This document shows positions 44,781 to 53,153 of a stretch of DNA of 64,000 bases, piece by piece. This DNA is from Sphingobium wenxiniae. GTDB taxonomy: Bacteria; Pseudomonadota; Alphaproteobacteria; Sphingomonadales; Sphingomonadaceae. Position 1 is the first letter of the stretch. The number at the start of each line of letters is the position of its first letter. The stretch lies in NCBI RefSeq assembly GCF_007830065.1, contig NZ_VLKK01000006.1:124001-188000 (forward strand), given 5' to 3'. Below the pieces are notes generated by a model. The model was given only the letters and a program-made list of their open reading frames with translations, was not told the origin of the DNA and ran no database searches. The position numbers and the translations under genes were made by a program.

Positions 44781-45768
44781 GGGCGAAGGCCTCCTCGAGA
44801 GCGGGATATTCCGAATTGCGCGCAAAGCTGATCGCATCGTCCGCCAGGCGCACGGCCTCCGCGTCCAATGCATCCAGTTCCGACGCCTCGTGGCCATCGC
44901 CGATCAATCGACTCCGGAAAAGCTGAATGGGGTCGAGTTCGGCCAGTCGTTCGCGCTCTTCCACCGGACGATATTCGACCGTATCCCCCACAAAATGACC
45001 TTCAAGGCGATGAGTCTCAAGTTCGATCAGCGTAGGCCCATCCCCGGCCCGCGCCCGGGCGATGGCTTCGCCCGCCGCCGCATGGATGGCGTCGGGATCA
45101 TTGCCCGGCACGAAAACACCGGGAATGCCATAGGCCGCAGCGCGATCGGCATTGCTCGCGACCGACGTGCTCTCCGCCTTGCACACCGAAATGCCATAGG
45201 CATTGTCCTCGATGATGAAGACCACCGGCGCTTTCCAGAGGGCGGCCAGGTTCAAGGCTTCGTGGAACTGGCCCTGATTGGTCGCCCCTTCCCCCATGAA
45301 GGATACGGCCACGTCGTCCCGGCCCTGTATCCGGGCAGCCATCGCGGCACCGACCGCTGGCGCGATACCTTCGCCGATGATACCGCTGCAACTGAAGTTC
45401 ACCGCGGCATCGAACAGGTGCATGTGGCCGCCAAGCCCCCGGGACAAGCCGGTTTTCTTTCCGAAGATTTCCGCCGCCATCTTTCGCAGATCGACGCCCT
45501 TGGCCACCGCGACATGATGCGGACGATGGGTCGCCGTCACGAAATCGGTGGGCCGCAGATGCGCACAGACCCCCACGGCGCAAGGCTCCTGTCCCATGGA
45601 GAGGTGCATCTCTCCGGGAATGGGCCCCTTCGCCATATTGAACACCGGGGTTTTCCCCTCGAAATAGATCGTCTTGATCCGGCTTTCGAGTTCGCGGCTC
45701 TTCACCATGGCCTCATACATCCAGAGGCGATGGTGAAGATTGCCGTGGGGGGCCTGACCAGGCTGCAT
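44767..45768 (-). CDS. 2-oxoacid dehydrogenase E1, alpha subunit
   Basis: 333 residues with the thiamine-diphosphate motif (MGEGATNQGQFHEALNLAALWKAPVVFIIEDN at about 160-190), the RELESRI N-terminal helix and GHMHLF. Sequence flavour is near acetoin/pyruvate dehydrogenase E1 alpha. It follows the receptor gene by 14 bases and precedes E1 beta with overlap. The window contains no E3 (dihydrolipoyl dehydrogenase); the housekeeping E3 may serve. Confidence 0.9.
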   Translation of the reverse strand: MQPGQAPHGNLHHRLWMYEAMVKSRELESRIKTIYFEGKTPVFNMAKGPIPGEMHLSMGQEPCAVGVCAHLRPTDFVTATHRPHHVAVAKGVDLRKMAAEIFGKKTGLSRGLGGHMHLFDAAVNFSCSGIIGEGIAPAVGAAMAARIQGRDDVAVSFMGEGATNQGQFHEALNLAALWKAPVVFIIEDNAYGISVCKAESTSVASNADRAAAYGIPGVFVPGNDPDAIHAAAGEAIARARAGDGPTLIELETHRLEGHFVGDTVEYRPVEERERLAELDPIQLFRSRLIGDGHEASELDALDAEAVRLADDAISFARNSEYPALEEAFAHVFG

Positions 45769-45782
45769 GACGACCTTTCCGT

Positions 45783-47927
45783 TCAGAACGCGTAGTTGGC
45801 GGAAACGCCATATGTCCGGGGCGGAGCATAAGACACCTGGTCGCCCGCGCCGGTGAAGAAGCTTCCCTGGATCACCTTTTCGTTGCTCAGATTCTTGCCC
45901 CAGAGCGTGAATTTGAAATTCGAATGGAGCGGCCGGAAGGAAATCGAGCCGTTGAACAAGGTATAGGCGTCCTGCTGAACACGACCGCTCTGTTCGAGCG
46001 GAACATCATCCGTGTGGTACATATTGCCGGATAGGGCGATCGTCCCGAAATTGAATTCCCGCTCATATTGGGCACTCAGATTGAGCGTCCATGTGGGCGC
46101 GCGCGTAACCTTGAACCCGCTCAGGTCCACATTGGACACCGGCGTATTGCCGCCGCCCACATTGGGCACGAGAATGGTGGCGTCGTGATAGTTGCGATAG
46201 CGCGCATGGAGATAGGCGAAACCACCGCTGATCTGGAATTCCGGGCTGAGCCGCAGCGTTCCTTCGATATCCGCGCCGTAGTTTCGGGCCGCACCGGCAT
46301 TGGTCAGAAGGTCGAAACCGCCGCTGTTGATCTGAACCTGCAAATCCTTGTAATCATAATAGAAAGCAGCGATATTCAAATCGAACATGCCTTGGCTGGT
46401 CTTGAAGCCAGCTTCCCATGCCTCGATCTTTTCGGGATTGACCGGAGTCGTCGCGGTGCCGTTCAGATCGTAGACTCCGCTCTTGAACCCCTTGCTGTAG
46501 GTCGCATAGATGTTCGTCCGCGGCGCGACCTCGTAACGCAGCGAGAAACGCGGCGTCCAGGCACTGTACGTTTTCTTGTGAAGGTCGGTGCCGACGAATA
46601 TGGCCGCATCGCCGCCCACATATTGAACGGTCCGCTTTTCATGGGAGTATCGAATACCCGCAATACCCACCAACCCAGGCGCTATTTCGACATTGGCTTC
46701 GGCATAGGCGGCATACGCTCGGGTCGTCACGTCAGCATAGTTGACGAACGGATCGGGAAAGAATCCGATCAGCGGGTCGTAGCTGGAATCATCGCTATAA
46801 TAGAAAAGACCGGCAACGATGTGGGCAGGACCGATTTTCTCGGACGCGAAATTGATTTCCTGTGTGAAGTTCTTGTCCGGAGAATCGATCGTGAAGCTGA
46901 TGATATCGGCCGGACTGGCATCGCCATCCGCTGAAATATTAAGCTGCGTCTTTGAATAAGCGGTCAAGGTCGAAAAAGTGCCGATCGATGTGTCGAAGGC
47001 GCTCTTGAACGACACGTTCCAGCTTTCGGTTTCCGTCAGCGACGGCGTGTTCACCGCGACGTCATAGGGCCTGATGCCGACTTTCGGCCCCAGCGTGTTG
47101 CCGTCGAGGGCAGAATAGGCGAAAAGGCTCTCGTCGCGACGACGCGAATATTGTCCGCCCAGGGTGAACTTCACGCCGTCCGCCGGCTCGAACAGCAGCT
47201 TGGCGCGGATCAGGCGGGACTCGATCTTGCCTATGCTGCCACCATTGACCAGATCCCGGTTCCAGCCGTCCATGTCCTCATAGGCGCCGGAAATGGAGAA
47301 GGCCAAGCGGTCTTCCACAAGCGGCGCGGCGATGAAGGCCTTGACCGCGAAATTGTCGAACCGGCCATAGCTGACCGTGAAATCGGCGGTGGTCTGATAG
47401 CTGGGCTCGCGCGTGAAGATCTGGATGGCGCCGCCGGTGGCGTTACGGCCAAACAATGTCCCCTGAGGGCCCTTGAGCACTTCCACCCTGGCGACATCGG
47501 GAAGATCTATCGTATTGGCCGCCTGGTTGGGCTGATAAATGCCGTCGACATACATGGCGACGTTCGCCTCGGAGCCCGGCGATGTCGATCCGGCGGTGAC
47601 GCCACGGATCGACGGCTGCGTATAACCCCCCAGACGTTCCATGCGAAGGCCGGGCGAAATCTGCTGTAGCGAATAGGTATCGGTGACACCCGCCGCGACG
47701 ATCGCTTCGCTGGACAGGGCCGTGACCGATACAGGCACGTCTGTCAGACGTTCGGAACGCCGCTGCGCCGTCACCACAATGCCGATATCCGGCGGCGCAC
47801 TTTCGGCAACGGACGTCTCGTCCTGAGCCAGCGCCCCTCCGGGCATCGCCGCGATGCAGAACGTCGCGGCGCCGATGATGGAGCCGCTTCCCAGAAGTTG
47901 GCGGCCGAACCTGCAAATCTTGGACAT
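45783..47927 (-). CDS. TonB-dependent outer-membrane receptor 2
   Basis: 714 residues. Signal peptide ending GALAQ, TonB-box-like DIGIVVTAQRRSERLTDVPVSV, plug motif VLKGPQGTLFGRNATGGAIQIF, barrel ending YGVSANYAF with the C-terminal Phe. It is the first gene of the unit receptor-E1 alpha-E1 beta-lipoyl-E2. A regulon box lies 35 bases upstream. It is the likely importer of the substrate degraded by the cluster; no ligand is evident. Confidence 0.95.
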   Translation of the reverse strand: MSKICRFGRQLLGSGSIIGAATFCIAAMPGGALAQDETSVAESAPPDIGIVVTAQRRSERLTDVPVSVTALSSEAIVAAGVTDTYSLQQISPGLRMERLGGYTQPSIRGVTAGSTSPGSEANVAMYVDGIYQPNQAANTIDLPDVARVEVLKGPQGTLFGRNATGGAIQIFTREPSYQTTADFTVSYGRFDNFAVKAFIAAPLVEDRLAFSISGAYEDMDGWNRDLVNGGSIGKIESRLIRAKLLFEPADGVKFTLGGQYSRRRDESLFAYSALDGNTLGPKVGIRPYDVAVNTPSLTETESWNVSFKSAFDTSIGTFSTLTAYSKTQLNISADGDASPADIISFTIDSPDKNFTQEINFASEKIGPAHIVAGLFYYSDDSSYDPLIGFFPDPFVNYADVTTRAYAAYAEANVEIAPGLVGIAGIRYSHEKRTVQYVGGDAAIFVGTDLHKKTYSAWTPRFSLRYEVAPRTNIYATYSKGFKSGVYDLNGTATTPVNPEKIEAWEAGFKTSQGMFDLNIAAFYYDYKDLQVQINSGGFDLLTNAGAARNYGADIEGTLRLSPEFQISGGFAYLHARYRNYHDATILVPNVGGGNTPVSNVDLSGFKVTRAPTWTLNLSAQYEREFNFGTIALSGNMYHTDDVPLEQSGRVQQDAYTLFNGSISFRPLHSNFKFTLWGKNLSNEKVIQGSFFTGAGDQVSYAPPRTYGVSANYAF

Positions 47928-47962
47928 CTACCCTCTCCCCTTTTAAATCTGATGATATCTTT

Positions 47963-47975
47963 TTCTAATATTCTA
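47963..47975 (-). promoter_or_regulatory. Regulon box upstream of receptor 2
   Basis: On the minus strand TAGAA-TAT-TAGAA, a perfect direct repeat of 5-mers spaced 8 bases apart, 35 bases before the receptor ATG. A related TTTAGAATG follows at 47980-47988. Confidence 0.7.
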
Positions 47976-48016
47976 GATGTTTAGAATGTTCAACTCTGAT
48001 ATTGGCTTCCGGCATT

Positions 48017-49129
48017 CTAAAAGAGAATTTTCATGGCCTCGGCCGAATAGGGCGTCAGTTCGCCCAGGCGGTTTTCCCGCACCTTCCTGAGCCAGGACGG
48101 ATCGGACAGCAGCGCCCGGCCGATGGCCACTATGTCGAAATCACCCCGTTCGTAGCGGCGGACCAGTTCAGCCAGTGACGCCGCATTGACGCCCGATTCC
48201 CCACCCTGTTCGAAATCGGCGAACAGGTCGCGGTCAAGGCCGACCGATCCAACGGTTATCGTCGGCTGGCCGACCATCTTCTTCGCCCAGCCCGCAAGAT
48301 TGAGGTCCGAGCCTTCAAATTCAGGTTCCCAGAAGCGCCGTTGGGAACAATCGAATATATCGACCCCCGCCTCGGCCAGCGGGCTGAGCCATTCTTCCAG
48401 CGCGGCGGGCGACTCCGCCAGCTTGGTATCGTAATAGCCCGTCTTCCACTGCGATATGCGCATGAGCAGGACAAAATCCTCGCCGACCGCCCGGCGCATG
48501 GCGCGGAAAATCTCCGCCCCGAAACGCGCGCGATCGCGCAATGTGGCGCCGCCGAAACGATCTCCGCGCCGGTTGGTCTCCCCCCAGAAGAACTGGTCCA
48601 CCAGATAGCCATGGGCCGCATGCACCTCCAGCGCATCGAAGCCCAGATGCTTCGCATGAGCGGCCGCCCGAGCATAGGATTCCACGACATCGGCCGCATC
48701 CTCCTCCGTCATGACCCGTCCGCCATTCACATTGGGCCCGATCAGACCGGAGGGACTTTCCAGCGGCGCATGTTCCGCGTCGGGAAAGTTATAGTCCGGT
48801 ACACCGCCGACATGCCATAGCTGCGGAGCCATTTTGGCGCCTGCCGCATGTACGCCGTCCAGCACCCGCTCCCATCCCGCCAGTGCTTCGTCCCCGCAGA
48901 AATTGGGAATGAAGGTGACCGCCCGGGAGGCCGCCCGATCTATGCCCAGCCCTTCGGAAATGATCAGGCCGACATCGCCTTCGGCCCTGCGCCGGTAGTA
49001 AGCCGCCATCTCTTCCGTGGGCAGGCCATCCGGGGCGAAATACCGCGTCATCGGCGACATCGCGAACCGGTTCTTCAGTTCAAGCGACTTATAGGAAAAA
49101 GGCTCGCAAAGAGCTTGCAACAAATCCAT
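48017..49129 (-). CDS. Old-yellow-enzyme-family NADH:flavin oxidoreductase
   Basis: 370 residues, a flavin TIM barrel without the iron-sulfur extension of dienoyl-CoA reductases. Motifs: LKNRFAMSPMTRYFAPDGLP, LWHVGG, EVHAAHGYLVDQFFWGETNRRGDRFGG (His pair for substrate), DFDIVAIGRALLSDPSW. It reduces activated C=C bonds, e.g. enones from a desaturated ring. It follows an EthD gene, and its C-terminus ends next to the receptor 2 promoter. Confidence 0.92.
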   Translation of the reverse strand: MDLLQALCEPFSYKSLELKNRFAMSPMTRYFAPDGLPTEEMAAYYRRRAEGDVGLIISEGLGIDRAASRAVTFIPNFCGDEALAGWERVLDGVHAAGAKMAPQLWHVGGVPDYNFPDAEHAPLESPSGLIGPNVNGGRVMTEEDAADVVESYARAAAHAKHLGFDALEVHAAHGYLVDQFFWGETNRRGDRFGGATLRDRARFGAEIFRAMRRAVGEDFVLLMRISQWKTGYYDTKLAESPAALEEWLSPLAEAGVDIFDCSQRRFWEPEFEGSDLNLAGWAKKMVGQPTITVGSVGLDRDLFADFEQGGESGVNAASLAELVRRYERGDFDIVAIGRALLSDPSWLRKVRENRLGELTPYSAEAMKILF

Positions 49130-49173
49130 GACAATCCTGACCAGATCAAATGATCGCTATCGATGCCTGGTGA

Positions 49174-49530
49174 TCAGGCGACATATTCCCGCACCGGATA
49201 GGTCTGGACGATCGACCGATCGAGGAATCTCTCTTCATCCTCCTGCAGACGGCGCGACACTTCGGGATCGGACAGCGCCGCCACAAACGCCTGATAGGCG
49301 GCGTCATCCTCGAACCACAATTCCGTTATGACATCGAAATAGGGCGTCGGCGCGTCGCCTTCCTGCCGCCCCGCCGATACCGACGTGTGGTCCAGATAGT
49401 TACGGACATAGCGCCCGATCGTAGGCAGCACTTCGCGCACCAGCGGCACATGGCGATTCTCATAATGATCGATGAACTGATCGACCGTCAGGTCATTCTT
49501 TCGTCGAAGCAGCACGACGGCTTTCAGCAT
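49174..49530 (-). CDS. EthD-domain protein (copy 2)
   Basis: 118 residues: MLKAVVLLRRKNDLTVDQFIDHYENRHVPLVREVLP, DVITELWFEDDAAYQAFVAALSDPEV and EDEERFLDRSIVQTYPV. It is closest in layout to the EthD gene at 53495. It is divergent from a KstD-like flavoprotein, with about 180 bases of shared promoter between them. Confidence 0.87.
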   Translation of the reverse strand: MLKAVVLLRRKNDLTVDQFIDHYENRHVPLVREVLPTIGRYVRNYLDHTSVSAGRQEGDAPTPYFDVITELWFEDDAAYQAFVAALSDPEVSRRLQEDEERFLDRSIVQTYPVREYVA

Positions 49531-49605
49531 GATTCCCTCCTCGGATGCCAGTGATTTCCCCGGCTATCTGCGTCTGATAGAAATTGCGCAAAACTCTTTT
49601 GGTTC

Positions 49606-49618
49606 TAGAATTTTAGTT
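49606..49618 (+). promoter_or_regulatory. Regulon box in the EthD/KstD divergent region, site 1
   Basis: TAGAA-TTT-TAGTT, 93 bases before the KstD-like ATG at 49712, inside an AT-rich stretch. Confidence 0.6.
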
Positions 49619-49639
49619 AGTCAAGCGTTACTGACGTTC

Positions 49640-49652
49640 CAGAATACTAGAT
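49640..49652 (+). promoter_or_regulatory. Regulon box in the EthD/KstD divergent region, site 2
   Basis: CAGAA-TAC-TAGAT, 59 bases before the KstD-like ATG and 21 bases after site 1. It points the same way as site 1. Confidence 0.6.
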
Positions 49653-49711
49653 TGCAAATCGATTGCACGCTAAGCGAATCATCGCAGCCGGCATGCGGAA
49701 GGAAGAGGTTC

Positions 49712-51397
49712 ATGAAAGACGTCGCTAACGACCCGCGCCCACCGCTTGTCCTGACCCGGCCGGATCAGGAGGAATGGGACGATACGGCCGATGTGCTGGT
49801 TGTGGGTTTCGGGGGCGCGGGCGCCTGTGCCGCCATCGAAGCTAAGGAAGCCGGCGCGGACGTCCTCGCTATCGACCGCTTCGCGGGAGGAGGCGCCACC
49901 GCCTATAGCGGCGGCATCATCTACGCGGGCGGCACGCCCTTTCAGAAGGAGGCCGGTTTCGATGATGATGCGGATGAAATGTTCGCCTATCTGTCGAAAG
50001 AAGTCGGCGACATCGTCCGCCCGGAAACCCTGCGGCGCTATTGCGACGAAAGCGCCGGCAATCTGGAGTGGCTGATGCGGCATGGTGTCCCCTATGCGGC
50101 CGACACCTATCTAGAAAAGACCATATATCCGCCTGACGGCAAGTTCCTGTATTATTCAGGAAACGAGAAAGTGCCCGAATTCGCGGCCCGCGCGAAACCT
50201 GCACCGCGCGGGCACCGCCCCGTCGGGACGGGCATGACGGGGCATGTCTATTTCAAGGCCCTGGCAACCGCCGCACAGGCACTGGGTGTCCGCTTGCGTC
50301 AGCATGAAAAGGTCGTGCGCCTGATCACGGATGCGCGCGGACATGTTATCGGGGTCGAGACCGCACGCATCCCCGAACGGCATCGACCCGCGCACCAGCG
50401 CCTTTATTCCAAGGTGGTCCCCATGCTGCCGTTCAAGGCGGTGACGGCGGAACGGGCCGGCGCAAAGGCGCGGGAACTGGAGGCTCGGGTGGCCGAAACC
50501 CGACGGATTCGGGCCCGGAACGGCGTCATTCTGTCCACCGGCGGCTTTGCCTTCAATCTTGACATGCTGGGTCGGCACCGCCCCTTCTTCGCCAGCAATT
50601 ACCGGGCGCTGATGCGGCTGGGATCGATGGGGTGCGACGGATCGGGCATTGCCCTTGGCCAGTCCGTCGGCGGCGCGACCGATCGCATGGACAGCATCTA
50701 TGCGGCACGCAACATTGCCCCGCCCAGCGCCTTGCTGGATGGCGTCCTGGTCAATCGGCACGGCAAGCGGTTCATCAACGAGGAATCCTATTCCGGCTAT
50801 CTGGGCCTGGCGATCGCCGACCAGCCCGAGGGATCGGCCTGGGTGATCCTGACGGGACGCAGCTTCCGCCAGGCGATCAGGCAGGCATTGTTCGGAGGGT
50901 GGCTGTTCTTCAAATTCTATGGCGTCCCGGCGCTGCTCAACTTCGTGATGGGCGGGACGCGGCGCGCGCGCTCCATGGAGGCCCTGGCGGCAAAATGCGG
51001 TATCGATTCTGTCGGCCTCCAGGAAACCGTCGCTGAACTGAACGCCCATGTGGCGGCGGGAGAGGACGATCCGCTCGGCAAATCGGCGGAACACCATCGG
51101 AAACTCGAGGATCGCAGCTATTATGCAATCAACATGTCCATTCCCAACATATACGCCTTCACCTATCTCTTCACCTTGGGCGGGCTGCGCGTCGATGAGG
51201 AAACCGGTGGCGTGACAAAGGACGACGGGACCGTCATTTCCGGCCTGTATGCCGCGGGCCGGGCCGCCCTTGGCCTTTGTTCAAACGGCTATATCAGCGG
51301 CATGTCGATCGGCGACGGCATGTTCTCGGGGCGCCGCGCCGGCCGGCACGCCGCCCAAGGGGAATCCACCCTCAAAAGAGAACGGATTTCAGCATAG
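49712..51397 (+). CDS. FAD-dependent dehydrogenase, KstD-like (copy 2)
   Basis: 561 residues. FAD-binding motif DVLVVGFGGAGACAAIEAKEAGADVLAIDRF near residues 26-56, YSGGIIYAGGTPFQKEAGF, a middle GVILSTGGFAFN, and C-terminal TLGGLRVDEETGGV and LYAAGRAALGLCSNGYISGMSIGDGMFSGRRAG. A probable desaturase or fumarate-reductase-like enzyme on a cyclic substrate. ATG 49712 has GGAAGAGG upstream. The regulator gene follows it directly. Confidence 0.88.
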   Translation: MKDVANDPRPPLVLTRPDQEEWDDTADVLVVGFGGAGACAAIEAKEAGADVLAIDRFAGGGATAYSGGIIYAGGTPFQKEAGFDDDADEMFAYLSKEVGDIVRPETLRRYCDESAGNLEWLMRHGVPYAADTYLEKTIYPPDGKFLYYSGNEKVPEFAARAKPAPRGHRPVGTGMTGHVYFKALATAAQALGVRLRQHEKVVRLITDARGHVIGVETARIPERHRPAHQRLYSKVVPMLPFKAVTAERAGAKARELEARVAETRRIRARNGVILSTGGFAFNLDMLGRHRPFFASNYRALMRLGSMGCDGSGIALGQSVGGATDRMDSIYAARNIAPPSALLDGVLVNRHGKRFINEESYSGYLGLAIADQPEGSAWVILTGRSFRQAIRQALFGGWLFFKFYGVPALLNFVMGGTRRARSMEALAAKCGIDSVGLQETVAELNAHVAAGEDDPLGKSAEHHRKLEDRSYYAINMSIPNIYAFTYLFTLGGLRVDEETGGVTKDDGTVISGLYAAGRAALGLCSNGYISGMSIGDGMFSGRRAGRHAAQGESTLKRERISA

Positions 51398-51544
51398 ATG
51401 CGGGATGATAGCAGGTCGAAGCGACCCGGCCGGCCTAAACGTGTGCGCGTCAGAGTTGGCAACCCCTTTCAAGATGTGTATCTCACGAGGCCTGACGATG
51501 CAGTGGGCCTTGGCCGGGATGCGGCGGGCCTTCATCGGGGGAAA

Positions 51545-52219
51545 ATGACGTTGAAAAATTCGCGGCGGGGAGGATTGGCGGAACGGGCTTACGACCACCT
51601 CAAGCAGATGCTTGTGACCGGCATCGTCACCGATCAGCAATGGTTTCCGATCGATGAGATCGCCGCCGAGCTGGACACCAGCCGCCAGCCCGTGATGGAT
51701 GCGCTGCGCCGCCTCTCCATCGAGGGTTTCGTTGAGATCGTCCCCCAGGTGGGCTGCCGCCCGCGCAGACCCCAAATCAATGAAATACGCGACTTTTTCC
51801 GGCTCTTTGCCGAAGGGGAAGCGATTATCGCGGAACTGGCGGCGGAACGCGCCGATCCCAATGTCGTCCTGACGCTTCGCCTTATCTCCGCGCAGATCGG
51901 TGCGCTCTCGCAACAGCCGGACGAAGTGTCTGGCCGTTCCGATCTGTATCGCAGCCTCAACCGGCAGTTGCACGCGGAAATGCGCCGCGCCGCGCATTCC
52001 CCGGCGCTTGCCGAAATCGTCGAAAGTCTGGGCGATCGATCGGACTTCTACATTGCCTGCTTCAAGGACAAGGTGTTCGCACCCAATCTTAAGATCGCGC
52101 ATGCCGAGCATGAGGAGATCATTGAAGCGATCGCCGCCGGCAACGGACGCAAGGCGCGTGGCGCGATGAAGAAGCACATCACCGCCACCGAACAACGGCT
52201 GGAAGAAAGCCTTCGATAG
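51545..52219 (+). CDS. GntR-family (FadR/FCD type) transcription regulator
   Basis: 224 residues from ATG 51545. The N-terminal winged helix is LAERAYDHLKQMLVTGIVTDQQWFPIDEIAAELDTSRQPVMDALRRLSIEGFVEIVPQVG, and the C-terminal FCD domain carries the metal/ligand histidines (LNRQLHAEMRRAAHS, HAEHEEIIEAIAAGN). The frame is open back to ATG 51398, right after the flavoprotein stop, which would add 49 basic residues. It is the only regulator within the box-bearing cluster and thus the leading candidate for binding the boxes. Confidence 0.87.
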   Translation: MTLKNSRRGGLAERAYDHLKQMLVTGIVTDQQWFPIDEIAAELDTSRQPVMDALRRLSIEGFVEIVPQVGCRPRRPQINEIRDFFRLFAEGEAIIAELAAERADPNVVLTLRLISAQIGALSQQPDEVSGRSDLYRSLNRQLHAEMRRAAHSPALAEIVESLGDRSDFYIACFKDKVFAPNLKIAHAEHEEIIEAIAAGNGRKARGAMKKHITATEQRLEESLR

Positions 52220-52224
52220 TCCGA

Positions 52225-52240
52225 TCGCTCCTGGGAGCGA
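52225..52240 (+). terminator. Weak hairpin after the GntR gene
   Basis: TCGCTC-CTGG-GAGCGA, 6-bp stem, 5 bases after the stop codon. No T run follows, so termination is uncertain. Confidence 0.3.
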
Positions 52241-52252
52241 CGACGCCCCCTT

Positions 52253-52384
52253 CTATTCGATCCGCGCGCTTTTCCGTTCCTCCACCGCAAACCGCCTGAT
52301 CGAAGCCATGTCGAACAGGGACCGCTCGTCGGCAGCGCGACGCATACGCGGAATGAGCGTGCAGCACAGCTCGGCATCCCTCTC
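52253..52384 (-). pseudogene. Decayed EthD gene fragment
   Basis: On the minus strand an open stretch between two stop codons translates to 43 residues. The first part (ELCCTLIPRM) aligns with AVLCAKLIPGM of the EthD protein at 53495, and the second (ADERSLFDMASIRRFAVEER) with its C-terminal EDERKLFDLSSIRRFIVEER. The ~70 residues between are deleted, and the N-terminal third and start codon are missing. This is a relic of an EthD gene, now inverted relative to the intact copy 1.2 kb away. Confidence 0.75.
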
Positions 52385-52444
52385 TTATAATGTGCGCCAC
52401 ATTGGACTTGACACCCACCGCCGCTTCCGCTTGTTCTGATAGCC

Positions 52445-52457
52445 TAGAATTTTAGAA
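52445..52457 (+). promoter_or_regulatory. Regulon box upstream of SnoaL copy 2
   Basis: TAGAA-TTT-TAGAA, a perfect direct repeat, 57 bases before the ATG at 52515. Confidence 0.7.
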
Positions 52458-52514
52458 AAGATGGTCAATCCCTTTCCTGTTGCATCAGGCGAGGGGGAAG
52501 CAGGCGAGGATCGA

Positions 52515-52973
52515 ATGATGGAGCGCACCATGGCAACGCGCGCGGCGATCGCCGATATCCGGGCGCTCAAGGCGCGCTATTTCCGCTGCGTGGATGAAAA
52601 GGATTGGACGACGCTGGCAACGCTTTTCACCTCCGACGCGACGATGTTCTTTCCCGAGCATCAAACGGCTCCGGTCAGTGCGCGGGAAGCGATCGCCTTC
52701 ATCGCCACGGCCTTGACCGGGGGCGTCAGCATCCATCACGGCCATATGCCGGAAATCGCCCTGACCTCCTCCACCACCGCCACCGGAATCTGGGGCATGG
52801 AGGACCGTATCCACTGGACTTCCAGTTTGTCCGGAGGACTCGGCCTGGAATGGCTGCATGGCTATGGCCATTATCACGAACAATATCGGCTCGTGGCGGG
52901 CGCCTGGCGGATCAGCACGCTGAAACTGACGAGGCTATGGTCGCGGACCATGAAGCCCGCGCGCCAAACTTAA
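52515..52973 (+). CDS. SnoaL-like (NTF2-fold) protein, copy 2
   Basis: 152 residues: ALKARYFRCVDEKDWTTLATLFTSDATMFFPEHQ, VSIHHGHMPEIALTSSTTATGIWGMED and HGYGHYHEQYRL. It is clearly paralogous to the gene at 37753-38307 but lacks any export signal. Members are small dehydratases or isomerases using a buried His/Asp pair. Start 52515 has GAGG 5 bases upstream. It is flanked on both sides by decayed gene fragments. Confidence 0.83.
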   Translation: MMERTMATRAAIADIRALKARYFRCVDEKDWTTLATLFTSDATMFFPEHQTAPVSAREAIAFIATALTGGVSIHHGHMPEIALTSSTTATGIWGMEDRIHWTSSLSGGLGLEWLHGYGHYHEQYRLVAGAWRISTLKLTRLWSRTMKPARQT

Positions 52974-53153
52974 TTCCACCTCCCGCCAGCCGTTCAACTC
53001 CTCGATGCTGGCGAAACAGCCCATTGGAGGCCGCTCTCGCCGACAGCTTCCGCCCAGTCTCCGAAGTAAGCCGCACGCTCAACGAGGATAATATATGCCG
53101 GCGATCCTTGCCCCAGTGTTCGGGCCGCTCGAAGCACTTGTGACGATTCCGAG

